Made by a program: the position numbers and the translations under genes | The notes under the pieces: model-generated | Databases searched by the model: none | What the model saw: only the letters and a program-made list of their open reading frames with translations | Told to the model about the DNA's origin: nothing | NCBI RefSeq assembly: GCF_964059065.1 | Contig: NZ_OZ060378.1 | Location: 62,001 to 126,000, forward strand | Length of the DNA: 64,000 nucleotides | Reading direction: 5' to 3' | Source: Buchnera aphidicola (Panaphis juglandis) | GTDB lineage: Bacteria > Pseudomonadota > Gammaproteobacteria > Enterobacterales > Enterobacteriaceae | Shown here: piece by piece, positions 50,458-61,170 of the stretch | Numbering within the stretch: the stretch's first letter is position 1 | Layout: each line of letters starts with the position of its first letter

Positions 50458-50898
50458 TTAATTATATATTATCATGATTGATCCAATAATAATGCTGATA
50501 TCTGCAATATTAAAAATAATAATATGATGCATATTGATTTGAATATCTATAAAATCAATTATGAATCCACAGTATATTTTATTAATAATATTACTTAATG
50601 CACCACTTAATATTAAAGTATAACTCAGATTTTTTTTTTTTATATTCTTTTGAAAAAGAATAGTAATTATAATGAAACTTATAATAATTAATGATAATTT
50701 TTCTATTTTTGTGCTATTACTAAAAATATTAAATATTATTCCATAATTTTTTAAATAAAAAAAATTTATTATAAAAAATATTTTTTTATATGAATATAAA
50801 GTATAGTATTTTGAAACTAGAAATTTACTTAAAAAATCTATCGCACATACTGTAAATATTATGTACAATTTTTTATACAAAATAACGTTTTTCTCCAT
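50458..50898 (-). CDS. lspA: Lipoprotein signal peptidase
   Basis: The 146-residue membrane protein (E. coli 164) has four hydrophobic segments. Both catalytic aspartates are present, in GFIIDFIDIQ and FNIADISIIIG, as are D and K of IDFLSKF and the KNYG motif. The usually strict GNxxDR motif reads SNIINKI, with Arg replaced by Lys and Asp by Asn. It cleaves prolipoprotein signal peptides. Its start overlaps the ileS end by 26 bases, so the two are coupled. Confidence 0.92.
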   Translation of the reverse strand: MEKNVILYKKLYIIFTVCAIDFLSKFLVSKYYTLYSYKKIFFIINFFYLKNYGIIFNIFSNSTKIEKLSLIIISFIIITILFQKNIKKKNLSYTLILSGALSNIINKIYCGFIIDFIDIQINMHHIIIFNIADISIIIGSIMIIYN

Positions 50899-53680
50899 TT
50901 TTATGAACGTTAGTGTTGCATCGATTGCAAATGTTGTGATCTATATTTTTGATTTTGACTTTATTAAAAATATTCCAACATCTTGGACATTTTACACCTA
51001 TAAAGTTTGTTATTAATATTTTTAAACCATTGATTGAATCATCATTATTAATATTTTTTGGGGCAAGAAAATATTCTTTTACGCATGCCGAAGATACCAT
51101 TAAAAAAAATTTTAATTCATTTTTTAAAATAATAATGATATCATATAATTCTTTTTTTGCATAAAGTATAATTTTTGTTTTTGTTTTATTTTCTATTTTT
51201 TGTTTTTTTATTTTATTTTCAATAATTTTATTGGTGATATTTTTTATTTTAAATAGTATTTTCCAATGCTCATAGTTGAGGATTTCTATTTCAGGAAGTT
51301 TATTTAATTTATTAAACCATTTTTTTGTAAAAATGCATTCATTATTTGAATTAGGAATATGATTCCATATTTCATGGGTTGTAAATGGTAAAATAGGTGT
51401 TATCCAACTAATTAAAGAATGTAATATGTAATGCATTGCTGTTTGACAGCTTCTTCTTTCTAAACTATTTTTTTGTGTTGTATATTGTCTATCTTTAATA
51501 ATATCAAAATAGTATGATCCTAAATCTATGGAACAGAATTTAATGAGTATTTTTACAATTTCGTAAAATTTATAATTTTTATATAATTCTATAATTTTTT
51601 TTTGTATTTTTTTTGTTCGATGTAGAATCCATTTATCTAAAATAATCATTTTAGAAAAATTTATCATATTATCCTGTAGATTAAAATCAGAAATATTACT
51701 TAATAAAAATCTTATTGTGTTTCTAATTCTTCGATATTGTTCAGATGTTTGTTTAAAAGTATCTTCCAATATAGTAATGTCATTAGTATAATTTGTAGAT
51801 GCCACCCATAATCTTAATACATCTGCTCCAAATTTATTGATGATTGAATCAGGTGTAATAACATTACCAATTGATTTTGACATCTTTTTTCCAGAATTAT
51901 CAATAATGAAACCGTGTGTTAAAATAGTGTGAGATGGAACAGGTTTATTAATAGCTTCAGAAATTATTAATGATGACATGAACCAACCTCGGTATTGATC
52001 ACAACCTTCTAAATACATATTAGAAGTATTTTTTAATTCATTTGTATTATATAATTTTAAATGATGTATGCATCCTGATTCAAACCAAACATCTAAGATA
52101 TCTCTTGATTGATGATATTTTTTATAATCATCTCCTAGTATTTCTTTTTTATTGATCTTCCACCATATTTCTGATCCATGATCTTCTACTAATTTAGAAA
52201 TTTTTTTTATTATTTGTATTGTTTTTGGGTGTATTTTCCCAGTTTTTTTATGTGTAAAAATAGTTATTGGTACACCCCATGTTCTTTGTCTAGAAATACA
52301 CCAATCTGGTCTATTTTTAATCATATTATACATATAATTATAACTACATTCTGGAATCCATTTAATTTTCTTAATTGTTTCTATTGCTTTATTTTTTAAT
52401 TGTGAATTATTTATTTTTATGAACCATTGTTTTGTTGTTCTATAAAATATTGGTGTTTTATGTCTCCAACAATGTGGATAAGAATGTTCAATTATGTTTT
52501 TATGTAATAGCTTTTTATTATTTTTTAAAATTTGAATGATAATCTCATTACTATTAAAAATTGTATTATTTTTTAATTCATGACATATATTTTCATTATA
52601 ATATCCTTTTTCGTTAATAATATTAGTTAATGGAATATTATATTTCTTACTAACGATATAGTCGTCTTCTCCGTGATCTGGGGCAATATGAACAATACCT
52701 GTTCCTGTATCTAATTTAACGTGTTCAGATAGTATAATTGGGATATTGAATATTAAAAATGGATGCATACATTTTATATTTTCTAAATTTTTTCCATAAA
52801 ATGTTTGAATTATTTTCCAGTTTTGAATGTTAATTTTATTCATGACACTTTTTACTGTATCTTTTGCTAAAATAATATGGTATTTTTCTAATTGAATCAA
52901 TTGATATTTTAATTCTGGATGTACTGCAATTGCTCGATTTGCTGGAAGACTCCATGGAGTTGTTGTCCAGATAATTATGTATATTGGATTTTTATTAGGT
53001 AATTTAAACATTCTATTAATAATTTGATGATTTAAAATTTTGAACATGACTATTATTGATTCTGTTTTTTGATTATAGTATTCTACTTCAGCTTCTGCTA
53101 AAGCTGATTGGCATTTTGTACACCAATGTACTGGTTTTAATCCTTGATATAAATATTTATTTTCAATAATTTTTCCTAGTATACGAATAACATTAGCTTC
53201 TAGTTTTGGATTCATAGTTAATTGTGAATTTTCCCAGTCTCCGAAAACTCCTAATCTAATAAAGTCAGATTTTTGTTGTTTAAATTGAGTATTAACGTAT
53301 TTACGACATAAACTTCGAAATTTATCTTTTTTAATATTTTTTTCAATTGTTACAAATTGTTTTTCAATTTGATTCTCAATAGGTAATCCATGACAGTCCC
53401 AAAAAGGTACATATGGTGTATTTTTTCCAGATAATGTTTGTGATTTTATTATGATGTCTTTTAATATTTTATTAACTGCATGACCAATGTGAATTTTTCC
53501 ATTTGCGTATGGAGGTCCATCATGCAATAAAAATTTTTCTTTTTTTTTTTTTTTATTTTGTATGATTTGATAAATATTATCCGTATTCCATATTTTTAAA
53601 ATATCATTTTCTTTTTTGAATAAATTGGCTTTCATGGGAAATTTAGTTTTTGGTAAATTTAAGGTTTTTTTATATGACAT
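50873..53680 (-). CDS. ileS: Isoleucyl-tRNA synthetase
   Basis: The 935-residue class I enzyme (E. coli 938) has HIGH in DGPPYANGKIHIGHA (about residues 54-68), KMSKS in NSGKKMSKSIGNV, the editing-domain threonine block IIWTTTPWSLPANRAI, and the C-terminal zinc finger (CPRCWNIF, then CNRC). A run of 15 A, complement of 53540-53554, encodes five lysines just before the HIGH region and is in frame. It precedes lspA, as in E. coli. Confidence 0.97.
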   Translation of the reverse strand: MSYKKTLNLPKTKFPMKANLFKKENDILKIWNTDNIYQIIQNKKKKKEKFLLHDGPPYANGKIHIGHAVNKILKDIIIKSQTLSGKNTPYVPFWDCHGLPIENQIEKQFVTIEKNIKKDKFRSLCRKYVNTQFKQQKSDFIRLGVFGDWENSQLTMNPKLEANVIRILGKIIENKYLYQGLKPVHWCTKCQSALAEAEVEYYNQKTESIIVMFKILNHQIINRMFKLPNKNPIYIIIWTTTPWSLPANRAIAVHPELKYQLIQLEKYHIILAKDTVKSVMNKINIQNWKIIQTFYGKNLENIKCMHPFLIFNIPIILSEHVKLDTGTGIVHIAPDHGEDDYIVSKKYNIPLTNIINEKGYYNENICHELKNNTIFNSNEIIIQILKNNKKLLHKNIIEHSYPHCWRHKTPIFYRTTKQWFIKINNSQLKNKAIETIKKIKWIPECSYNYMYNMIKNRPDWCISRQRTWGVPITIFTHKKTGKIHPKTIQIIKKISKLVEDHGSEIWWKINKKEILGDDYKKYHQSRDILDVWFESGCIHHLKLYNTNELKNTSNMYLEGCDQYRGWFMSSLIISEAINKPVPSHTILTHGFIIDNSGKKMSKSIGNVITPDSIINKFGADVLRLWVASTNYTNDITILEDTFKQTSEQYRRIRNTIRFLLSNISDFNLQDNMINFSKMIILDKWILHRTKKIQKKIIELYKNYKFYEIVKILIKFCSIDLGSYYFDIIKDRQYTTQKNSLERRSCQTAMHYILHSLISWITPILPFTTHEIWNHIPNSNNECIFTKKWFNKLNKLPEIEILNYEHWKILFKIKNITNKIIENKIKKQKIENKTKTKIILYAKKELYDIIIILKNELKFFLMVSSACVKEYFLAPKNINNDDSINGLKILITNFIGVKCPRCWNIFNKVKIKNIDHNICNRCNTNVHKNGEKRYFV

Positions 53681-53884
53681 TATATAATTCTCATTTTAAT
53701 TTATTATAAAATCTAGTTTTTAAAGATGATTTAAATATTTTATTGATTTTTGTTATCTTTTTTATTAAGAAAATTTTATGTACGAACAATACTGTTAATG
53801 GAAATATGTGTTAAAATTATTGTAGTAATTAAAATAATTTTATATAATATTAATATTCTTTTAAAGAAATTGTGGATGTATATT

Positions 53885-54157
53885 ATGTCTAATATTAAAT
53901 CATCAAAAAAACATGCAATTAAGTCACAAAAATTAAGAATGATTAATGCTAGTAGAAAAACTATGATACGAACATTAATTAAAAAAGTAAATTCTGCAAT
54001 TTTTATTAAAGACAAAGTTTTATCGCAACAACTTTGGGTTCAATTACAATCAATTTTAGACAAATTTTCTAGAAAAGGTTTAATACATAAAAATAAAGCA
54101 GCACGATATAAATCTAAATTTTATTTTAAAATTAAAAGTTTACCCGAATCGTATTAA
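53885..54157 (+). CDS. rpsT: 30S ribosomal protein S20
   Basis: The 90-residue basic protein (E. coli 87) begins MSNIKSSKKHAIKSQKLR and contains GLIHKNKAARYKSKF. The frame is open upstream to 53750, but that part shows no homology, so ATG 53885 is the start. It is divergent from ileS, as in E. coli relatives, and convergent with dnaJ across a shared hairpin. Confidence 0.95.
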   Translation: MSNIKSSKKHAIKSQKLRMINASRKTMIRTLIKKVNSAIFIKDKVLSQQLWVQLQSILDKFSRKGLIHKNKAARYKSKFYFKIKSLPESY

Positions 54158-54184
54158 AATGATAAAATTTAATACATTATATCT

Positions 54185-54231
54185 AGTACTGCTTCATATT
54201 TTTTATAATATTTTCATGAAGCAATACTTTT
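54185..54231 (+). terminator. Hairpin between rpsT and dnaJ
   Basis: AGTACTGCTTCAT and ATGAAGCAATACT form a 13-base stem with one C-A mismatch around an 18-base loop, followed by four T on the + strand. It starts 28 bases after the rpsT stop and ends just before the dnaJ stop, so it may serve both convergent genes. Confidence 0.65.
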
Positions 54232-54234
54232 AAA

Positions 54235-55377
54235 TTATTTTGTTAAATCATCAAAAAATTTTTTTACTCCATCAAAAAATTTTTTTGATTTCGGGTTGTT
54301 TTTTTCTATATTATTTTCATTCAAACTACTTTCTAGTAATCTTAATAATTGTTTTTGTTGGTTGTTTAAATTTACTGGTGTTTCTATAATGACTCGACAT
54401 AATAAATCTCCAACTTTGTGAGTACGAATTGAATTTACACCTCTTCCTTTAATACGAAAGGTTTTTCCTGATTGTGTTTCAGATGGTATTGTAATTTTAA
54501 TTTTACCGTCTATGGTTGGTACTTCTATATTACCACCTAATGCTGCCATACAAAAATTAATTGGGATTTCACAGTATAAATCGTTGATTTTTCTTGTAAA
54601 TATTGGATGATTATTTACAATTATTTTTATATATAAATCTCCTGATGGAGCACCATTTTTTCCAGCTTCTCCTTCATTATTTAATTTAATTTTATCATTA
54701 TTATCAACTCCAGGTGGAATTTTTACTATGATTTTTTTTGTTTTTTGTATCCGACCACTACCTTTACAATAAAAACATGGATTTGAAATTATTTCACCTG
54801 ATCCTTGACAATTAGAGCATGTTTGTTGTACTGAAAAAAATCCTTGTCTAATATGTATTTGACCATGACCATGACATTTATAACATTTTTTAGGTTTTTC
54901 TCCAAAATTAGATCCACTTCCTTTACATGAATTACATGATTGTAATGTAGGGATTGATATTTCTTTTCTAATTCCTTTTACTGCAGATTCGAGGTTTAAT
55001 TCTAGATTATATTGTAAATCTGATCCTCTTTGTGCTTGAGATTGTTTTTTATTACCAAATATGTCACCGAAAACATCTCCAAAAATATCACCGAAATCTG
55101 AGTTATGAGAAAAACTTTGATCAAAAGATGATTGGTTTGAAAAACCGCCTTGATCAAAGGCAGAATGACCGTGTTGATCGTATATGGATCTTTTTTTTGG
55201 ATCAATTAAAATTTCATAAGCTTCTTTTATTTCTTTGAATTTTTTTTCAGATTGTTTGTTTCCTTGATTACGATCAGGATGATATTTCATAGCAAGTTTT
55301 TTATAAGCTTTTTTTATCTCACGATCATTGGATGATTTTGAAATACCTAACATTTCATAATAATCTTTTTTTGTCAT
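54235..55377 (-). CDS. dnaJ: Chaperone protein DnaJ
   Basis: The 380-residue Hsp40 (E. coli 376) stimulates DnaK. Domains in order: J domain with YHPDRNQG (HPD near residue 33), a Gly/Phe/Ser-rich linker (about 75-115), four CxxCxGxG zinc repeats ([32 protein letters not shown]), then substrate-binding domains. It is 97 bases downstream of dnaK with an intervening hairpin. Confidence 0.97.
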   Translation of the reverse strand: MTKKDYYEMLGISKSSNDREIKKAYKKLAMKYHPDRNQGNKQSEKKFKEIKEAYEILIDPKKRSIYDQHGHSAFDQGGFSNQSSFDQSFSHNSDFGDIFGDVFGDIFGNKKQSQAQRGSDLQYNLELNLESAVKGIRKEISIPTLQSCNSCKGSGSNFGEKPKKCYKCHGHGQIHIRQGFFSVQQTCSNCQGSGEIISNPCFYCKGSGRIQKTKKIIVKIPPGVDNNDKIKLNNEGEAGKNGAPSGDLYIKIIVNNHPIFTRKINDLYCEIPINFCMAALGGNIEVPTIDGKIKITIPSETQSGKTFRIKGRGVNSIRTHKVGDLLCRVIIETPVNLNNQQKQLLRLLESSLNENNIEKNNPKSKKFFDGVKKFFDDLTK

Positions 55378-55409
55378 TCTATTTTCCTGAATAGTTCTGT
55401 ATTTTGATA

Positions 55410-55439
55410 ACGGACGTAATTTTTTAGGTATACGTCCGT
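55410..55439 (-). repeat. Inverted repeat between dnaK and dnaJ
   Basis: ACGGACGTA and TACGTCCGT form a 9-bp perfect stem with a 12-base loop, richer in G+C than its surroundings. On the dnaKJ strand no T run follows, so it is not a typical terminator. It could slow readthrough or protect the dnaK 3' end, giving more DnaK than DnaJ; that is inference. Confidence 0.45.
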
Positions 55440-55474
55440 ATTATTAATCGTTTAGGATACTTTAATTGTAATTT

Positions 55475-57394
55475 TTATTTTTTATTTTTTTGATCTTTTA
55501 CTTCTTCATATTCTGCATCAACGACATTTTCATCTTTTTTGTTTGTATCATTTTTTTGTGTTTGTGTATCTTTAATATTTTGTTTTTGTTTCATTTCCAT
55601 TAATTTACCTGATATTTTTATTAGTTCTTGTATTTTATTTTCTATGTTTAGTTTATTATCTTCTTTAAGAGTATCGTTTAGTTCATTAATTTTTTTATTA
55701 ATTTCTTGATATTCTTCATCTTTTAATTGATTTTTTACATCTTTTAGTTGTTTTTTTGTACTATGTACAATTTGATCACCTTGATTTTTAATTTTAATTA
55801 GTTCTTCAAATTGTTTATCTGCTTCAGAATTAATTTCTGCATCTGATATCATTTTTTTTATTTCATTTTCATTTAGTCCAGATGATGCTTGAATTGTAAT
55901 TTTTTGTTCTTTTCCTGTTTTTTTATCTTTTGCTGAAACGTGTAATATACCGTCTGCATCAATATCAAATGTTACTTCAATTTGAGGCATTCCTCGTGGT
56001 GCTGGTTGTATTCCATCTAGATTGAATTGACCTAAAGATTTATTATCAGTTGATCTTTTTCTTTCACCTTGTAAAATATGTATGGTAACTGCAGATTGAT
56101 TATCTTCTGCTGTAGAAAATACTTGACTATGTTTAGTAGGGATAGTAGTGTTTTTTGTGATTAAAGGTGTCATAATACCACCCATAGTCTCTATTCCTAA
56201 TGATAAAGGTGTTACATCTAATAATAATACATCTTTTACATCTCCAGATAATACCCCTCCTTGTACTGCTGCTCCTATTGCTACAGCCTCATCAGGATTC
56301 ACATCTTTTCTTGGTTTTTTATTAAAAAATTTTTCTACTGTTTCTTGTACAAGAGGCATTCTTGTTTGACCACCAACGAGTATGATGTCGTGAATATCTT
56401 GTACAGATAAATTTGCATCTTTTAAAGCTATTTTTAATGGTTCAATAGATTTTTGAATTAAATCTGATACTAGTGCTTCTAATTTAGATCTTGTTATTTT
56501 AATATTTAAATGCTTTGGTCCATTAGAATCAGCAGTAATATATGGTAAGTTTACATCACTTTGTTGAGTAGAAGATAATTCAATTTTTGTTTTTTCAGCT
56601 GCTTCTTTTAATCTTTGCATAGCAAGTGCATCATTTCTTAAGTCCATACCTTGTTCTTTTTTAAATTCTTCAACTAAATGATTAATTAATCTACTATCAA
56701 AATCTTCTCCTCCAAGATGTGTATCCCCATTTGTAGCAAGTACTTCAAATGTTTTTTCTTGATCAACATTGTCGATTTCAATTATTGAAATATCAAATGT
56801 TCCTCCCCCTAAATCATATACAGCAACGATTTTATTTCCAGGACTTTTATCTAATCCATACGCTAAAGCTGCAGCTGTTGGTTCATTAATGATACGTTTT
56901 ACTTCTAAACCTGCGATTTTTCCTGCATCTTTTGTAGCTTGTCTTTGTGCATCATTAAAGTAAGCTGGTACGGTAATTACTGCTTCTGTTACTTTTTCAC
57001 CTAAATAATTTTCTGCAGTTTTTTTCATTTTTTTTAGAATTTCAGCAGAAATTTGAGGTGGTGCAATTTTTTTTCCTTTTACATTAATCCAAGCGTCACC
57101 ATTTTTTGTATTGATAATTTCATAGGGCATAATTGAAATATCATTTTGTACTTCTTGGTCTTTAAACTTTCTACCCATTAATCTTTTAATGGCAAATAAT
57201 GTATTTTTTGGATTTGTAATTGCTTGTCTTTTTGCTGGTTGCCCTACTAAAATTTCTCCATCTTTAGTGTATGCTATGATGGATGGAGTGGTACGATCAC
57301 CTTCGGTATTTTCTAATACTTTTGGTGTTTTTCCATCGATAATTGCAATACAAGAATTAGTAGTTCCTAAATCTATTCCAATAATTTTTCCCAT
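55475..57394 (-). CDS. dnaK: Chaperone protein DnaK (Hsp70)
   Basis: The 639-residue Hsp70 (E. coli 638) has the ATPase signatures [31 protein letters not shown] and [13 protein letters not shown], the linker [16 protein letters not shown] and a complete C-terminal lid ending in the acidic [10 protein letters not shown] tail. Codon use is less extreme than in neighbours, fitting a highly expressed, conserved protein. A sigma-32-like promoter lies about 100 bases upstream. Confidence 0.98.
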   Translation of the reverse strand: MGKIIGIDLGTTNSCIAIIDGKTPKVLENTEGDRTTPSIIAYTKDGEILVGQPAKRQAITNPKNTLFAIKRLMGRKFKDQEVQNDISIMPYEIINTKNGDAWINVKGKKIAPPQISAEILKKMKKTAENYLGEKVTEAVITVPAYFNDAQRQATKDAGKIAGLEVKRIINEPTAAALAYGLDKSPGNKIVAVYDLGGGTFDISIIEIDNVDQEKTFEVLATNGDTHLGGEDFDSRLINHLVEEFKKEQGMDLRNDALAMQRLKEAAEKTKIELSSTQQSDVNLPYITADSNGPKHLNIKITRSKLEALVSDLIQKSIEPLKIALKDANLSVQDIHDIILVGGQTRMPLVQETVEKFFNKKPRKDVNPDEAVAIGAAVQGGVLSGDVKDVLLLDVTPLSLGIETMGGIMTPLITKNTTIPTKHSQVFSTAEDNQSAVTIHILQGERKRSTDNKSLGQFNLDGIQPAPRGMPQIEVTFDIDADGILHVSAKDKKTGKEQKITIQASSGLNENEIKKMISDAEINSEADKQFEELIKIKNQGDQIVHSTKKQLKDVKNQLKDEEYQEINKKINELNDTLKEDNKLNIENKIQELIKISGKLMEMKQKQNIKDTQTQKNDTNKKDENVVDAEYEEVKDQKNKK

Positions 57395-57713
57395 TTTTTA
57401 TTTTCCTTAGTTCGTTTTTATTTTAAAATAATTGAATATTAGTATTGTAGAATCTTTTATTTATAAATTTTTTATTTTTAAATTCTTGTTATAAGAACAA
57501 GATAAGGTATTGATATGTTTCATCAAGTCTTTTATTCAAAATATTTATATTTTTTTTATTTGTGATTGATTTTTTATGGTTGATTCTTAGAATAATAACA
57601 TATTACACGTGTGTTATACATAGAAGTATTATAGATTATTTTAGATACTGTATTTTATTTTATAAGTTTTATTATGAATTATAAAAATCTTTTTTTAGAT
57701 AAGGATATAAAAT
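57395..57713. other. 319-base divergent spacer, dnaK and nuoA
   Basis: This spacer carries the promoters of dnaK (-) and nuoA (+). A heat-shock-like promoter for dnaK is recognisable at 57500-57527. On the nuoA side I cannot pick a convincing promoter; there is a short palindrome ACACGTGT at 57605-57612 of unknown meaning. No ORF or RNA gene is seen. Confidence 0.55.
57500..57527 (-). promoter_or_regulatory. Sigma-32-like promoter of dnaK
   Basis: On the - strand CTTGATG (-35) is separated by 13 bases from CCTTATCT (-10 region). The E. coli dnaK P1 promoter has CTTGATGA followed after a similar gap by CCCCATTTA. A CTTGTT/AACAAG inverted repeat (57485-57501) overlaps the -10 and initial transcribed region. 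This suggests heat-shock control through RpoH is retained. Confidence 0.6.
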
Positions 57714-58094
57714 TTGAATTTACAAATCTTGGGTTTCATATGTTTTATTTTATTTTCTTTTATTATATGTGGAATTATGTTACTTGGTGGATGGTTATTA
57801 GGTCAACGAACGGTTTCTAGAAGTAAACATATTCCTTTTGAATCAGGAATTATTGCGTGTGGTAATACGGAATTACGACTTTCAATAAAGTTTTATTTAA
57901 TAGCAGTATTTTTTTTAATATTTGATATAGAAGCAATATATTTATATTCTTGGTCTGTAAATATTAAACGCATTGGATGGATTGGTTTTTACGAAGTGTC
58001 TTTTTTTATATTTTTTCTATTGTTATCTTTATTGTATTTTGTAAAAGAGAGGATTTTCCAATGGGTTCCTAAAAAATCGATTAATATTCATTAA
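57714..58094 (+). CDS. nuoA: NADH-quinone oxidoreductase subunit A
   Basis: The 126-residue membrane subunit (E. coli 147) has three hydrophobic helices and the NuoA signature [29 protein letters not shown]... segment in which FESG and the following RLSIKFYL are conserved. The start is TTG 57714, with AAGGA at 57700-57704; the next in-frame ATG (57739) would cut into the first helix. It is the first gene of the nuo operon of complex I. Confidence 0.93.
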   Translation: MNLQILGFICFILFSFIICGIMLLGGWLLGQRTVSRSKHIPFESGIIACGNTELRLSIKFYLIAVFFLIFDIEAIYLYSWSVNIKRIGWIGFYEVSFFIFFLLLSLLYFVKERIFQWVPKKSINIH

Positions 58095-58137
58095 AATAAT
58101 ATTTTTAATTAAATTTTTATATCATTTTGGAAAAAAT

Positions 58138-58809
58138 ATGAAATATACTTTAACAAGAATTAATACTGATTCTATTAATCGTTATCCTCAGCATTCCAAA
58201 AAAAAAGTTGAAGATCCATTAAAAGTTACGATAAAAAATAATGTTTTTACAAGTAAATTAACTTCATTATTGCATAAATTAGTTAATTGGAGTCGAAAGA
58301 ATTCTTTATGGCCGTATAATTTTGGATTGTCTTGTTGTTATGTAGAAATGGTAACTTCTTTTACTGCTGTACATGATATTGCTCGTTTTGGTTCAGAAGT
58401 ATTACGAGCATCTCCAAGACAATCTGACGTTATGGTAATTTCCGGTACGCCATTTATTAAAATGGTTCCTGTGATACAACGATTATATGATCAAATGTTA
58501 GAACCAAAATGGGTAATTTCTATGGGTTCATGTGCAAATTCTGGCGGTATGTATGATATTTATTCTGTTGTACAAGGGGTAGATAAATTTTTACCTGTAG
58601 ATGTTTATATTCCTGGTTGTCCCCCTCGACCTGAAGCATACATACAAGGTTTAATGTTATTACAAGAAGCAATTAGTCAAGAACGTCGACCATTATCATG
58701 GATAGTAGGTGAACAGGGTGTTTATCGAGCAAATATGAAGTCACAAAAAGATAAAAAAAGAAGTTTAAATGAACAAGTTTATGATTTACGTAATCCGGAT
58801 CAGGTATAG
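58138..58809 (+). CDS. nuoB: NADH-quinone oxidoreductase subunit B
   Basis: The 223-residue subunit (E. coli 220) holds the terminal N2 4Fe-4S cluster that reduces quinone. Its ligands are Cys66 and Cys67 in GLSCCYVEM, Cys132 in [11 protein letters not shown] and Cys161 in [11 protein letters not shown]. It lies in the peripheral arm next to NuoCD. Confidence 0.97.
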   Translation: MKYTLTRINTDSINRYPQHSKKKVEDPLKVTIKNNVFTSKLTSLLHKLVNWSRKNSLWPYNFGLSCCYVEMVTSFTAVHDIARFGSEVLRASPRQSDVMVISGTPFIKMVPVIQRLYDQMLEPKWVISMGSCANSGGMYDIYSVVQGVDKFLPVDVYIPGCPPRPEAYIQGLMLLQEAISQERRPLSWIVGEQGVYRANMKSQKDKKRSLNEQVYDLRNPDQV

Positions 58810-58905
58810 TGTAGATAAAAATTCTTATTGTATAGTTTATATTTTATGTACATAAAATTTTTATTACTGATATCATTTTTGTAAAATATTTTGAGTAGAT
58901 TAATT

Positions 58906-60645
58906 ATGAATATTGTATTTCAAAAGTTATTTTTTCAGTTTAAAAACATAAATTTTACTATTCAGAAGACATGCATGGGATTACCAGTACTTTGGGTAAA
59001 TAAAAATATTGTATTAGAAGTGATGCTTTTTTTAAAAGTATCACCACAAAAATATAATATGTTATTTGATTTACATGGAGTTGATGAACGCTTTAGAAAA
59101 TATCGAAAAGATTTACCTATTTCAGATTTTTCAGTATTTTATCATTTATTTTCTGTTTATGATAATTTAGATATTTTACTTAAAGTTCCATTATTAGAAA
59201 ATGATTTACATGTCCCGACAGCAACTAAAATTTTTCCAAATGCAAATTGGTACGAAAGAGAAACATGGGAGATGTTTGGTATTATTTTTGATCATCATCC
59301 AAATTTAACACGAATCATTATGCCAAAAAATTGGGTGGGTTATCCTTTGAGAAAAGATTATCCTGCTCGTGCTACAGAATTGAAACCTTTTTTTTTAAAT
59401 CCAAATCTTGAATCTCAATCCATGAAGGATTTACAATTTAATCCTAAAGATTGGGGGATGTTAAAAAAAAATAATAATACAGATTTTATGTTTTTAAATC
59501 TTGGACCAAATCACCCTTCAGCTCATGGGGCATTTCGTATAATTTTGCAATTAGATGGAGAGGAAATTATAGATTGTGTACCAGATATTGGTTATCATCA
59601 TCGAGGTGCTGAAAAAATGGCTGAACGTCAATCATGGCATAGTTATATTCCATATACTGATCGTATTGAATATCTTGGAGGTTGTGTAAATGAAATGCCT
59701 TATGTGTTAGCGGTAGAAAAATTAGCAAATATTATTGTTCCGGATCGAGTTAAAGTAATACGAATCATGTTATCTGAATTATTTAGAATTAATAGTCATT
59801 TATTATATGTTTCGACATTTATTCAAGATGTTGGTGCAATGACTCCTGTATTTTTAGCGTTTACGGATCGTCAAAAAATATACGATATTATTGAATCTAT
59901 TACTGGTGCTCGTATGCATCCAGCATGGTTTAGAATTGGTGGTGTTGCTCATGATTTACCAAATGGTTGGAATAAATTATTATCAGAATTTTTAGATTGG
60001 ATGCCAAAGCGTTTAGATTCATATGTTCAAGCAGCATTTAAAAATAGTATTTTGATAAATCGATCTCAAGGTGTTGCTTGTTATACTCAAGAAGATGCAT
60101 TAAATTGGGGGGTGACTGGTGCTGGTTTAAGAGCTACAGGAATTGATTTTGATGTAAGAAAAAAAAGACCGTATTCTGGATATGAATATTTTGATTTTTC
60201 AGTTCCTATTGGTGATGGTGTCAGTGATTGTTATACTCGTGTCAGATTAAAAATTGAAGAGATTAAGCAAAGTTTAATTATTTTAAAACAATGTTTACAT
60301 AATATGCCAACAGGTCCATTTAAAGCAGATCATCCTTTAACAACTCCTCCTTTTAAAGAATCAACACTGCATAACATTGAAACTTTAATTACTCACTTTC
60401 TTCAGGTTTCATGGGGTACTGTAATGCCTATTAATGAGAGTTTTCAAATGATTGAAGCTACAAAGGGTATTAATAGTTATTACTTAATTAGCGATGGTAA
60501 TACTATGAGTTACCGTACTCGCATTCGTACTCCGAGTTTTCCTCATTTACAACAAATACCTCACGTAATTCGTGGTAGTTTGATATCAGATTTAATTGTT
60601 TATCTTGGTAGTATTGATTTTGTAATGTCTGATGTTGATCGATAA
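58906..60645 (+). CDS. nuoC: NADH-quinone oxidoreductase fused subunit CD
   Basis: The 579-residue protein has the NuoC part (residues about 1-180: [25 protein letters not shown]) fused to NuoD (about 195-579: [41 protein letters not shown]). The fusion is normal for E. coli and relatives. NuoD helps form the quinone pocket. A TTG at 58891 is in frame, but ATG 58906 with GAGTAG upstream is the better start. Confidence 0.95.
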   Translation: MNIVFQKLFFQFKNINFTIQKTCMGLPVLWVNKNIVLEVMLFLKVSPQKYNMLFDLHGVDERFRKYRKDLPISDFSVFYHLFSVYDNLDILLKVPLLENDLHVPTATKIFPNANWYERETWEMFGIIFDHHPNLTRIIMPKNWVGYPLRKDYPARATELKPFFLNPNLESQSMKDLQFNPKDWGMLKKNNNTDFMFLNLGPNHPSAHGAFRIILQLDGEEIIDCVPDIGYHHRGAEKMAERQSWHSYIPYTDRIEYLGGCVNEMPYVLAVEKLANIIVPDRVKVIRIMLSELFRINSHLLYVSTFIQDVGAMTPVFLAFTDRQKIYDIIESITGARMHPAWFRIGGVAHDLPNGWNKLLSEFLDWMPKRLDSYVQAAFKNSILINRSQGVACYTQEDALNWGVTGAGLRATGIDFDVRKKRPYSGYEYFDFSVPIGDGVSDCYTRVRLKIEEIKQSLIILKQCLHNMPTGPFKADHPLTTPPFKESTLHNIETLITHFLQVSWGTVMPINESFQMIEATKGINSYYLISDGNTMSYRTRIRTPSFPHLQQIPHVIRGSLISDLIVYLGSIDFVMSDVDR

Positions 60646-60675
60646 ATGAATTTAATATTAATTTTTTAAAAGTAT

Positions 60676-61170
60676 ATGTATATGTTAAAAAAAAATAAAT
60701 TAACTGCAATAGAATTGTATCGCATTAAAAAAGAAAAAAAATATTATGAAAATACACAAGCTGTATGCATTGAAGCTTTAAAAATTGTACAATCTTCTCG
60801 AGGATGGATATCTGATGATATTATAAAAGATATTGCAAAAGTTTTATGTGTTTCTGAAAGTACACTGGAAGAAGTAGCAACATTTTATAGTCAAATTTAT
60901 CGTAGGCCTGTTGGTAAATACGTAATTCGTTATTGTGATAGTGTTGTTTGTTATATGATGGGTAGTAATCAAATAGAATATTTTTTAAAATGTTTTTTGA
61001 GAATTAATTTAGGTCAAACTACTATAGATAATAAATTTACTCTTTTACCAATTTCATGTTTAGGAAATTGTGATAAAGCTCCTGTAATGATGATTAATGA
61101 TGTTACTTATTCTAATATTAATATTAATGATATAAAAACTTTATTAGAGAATATAAATGAAAAATCTTGA
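60676..61170 (+). CDS. nuoE: NADH-quinone oxidoreductase subunit E
   Basis: The 164-residue subunit (E. coli 166) binds a 2Fe-2S cluster through Cys87 and Cys92 (YCDSVVCYM) and Cys128 and Cys132 ([10 protein letters not shown]). With NuoF and NuoG it forms the NADH dehydrogenase module. A second ATG at 60682 is possible. It overlaps nuoF by 14 bases. Confidence 0.95.
   Translation: MYMLKKNKLTAIELYRIKKEKKYYENTQAVCIEALKIVQSSRGWISDDIIKDIAKVLCVSESTLEEVATFYSQIYRRPVGKYVIRYCDSVVCYMMGSNQIEYFLKCFLRINLGQTTIDNKFTLLPISCLGNCDKAPVMMINDVTYSNININDIKTLLENINEKS

Noticed and set aside
53750-53884. N-terminal extension of rpsT
   Set aside because: S20 begins at MSNIKSSKKH; the upstream 45 codons have no homology.
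56148-57410. Several 60-75 codon frames antisense to dnaK
   Set aside because: They are the usual mirror frames of a conserved, less A+T-biased gene and have no support of their own.
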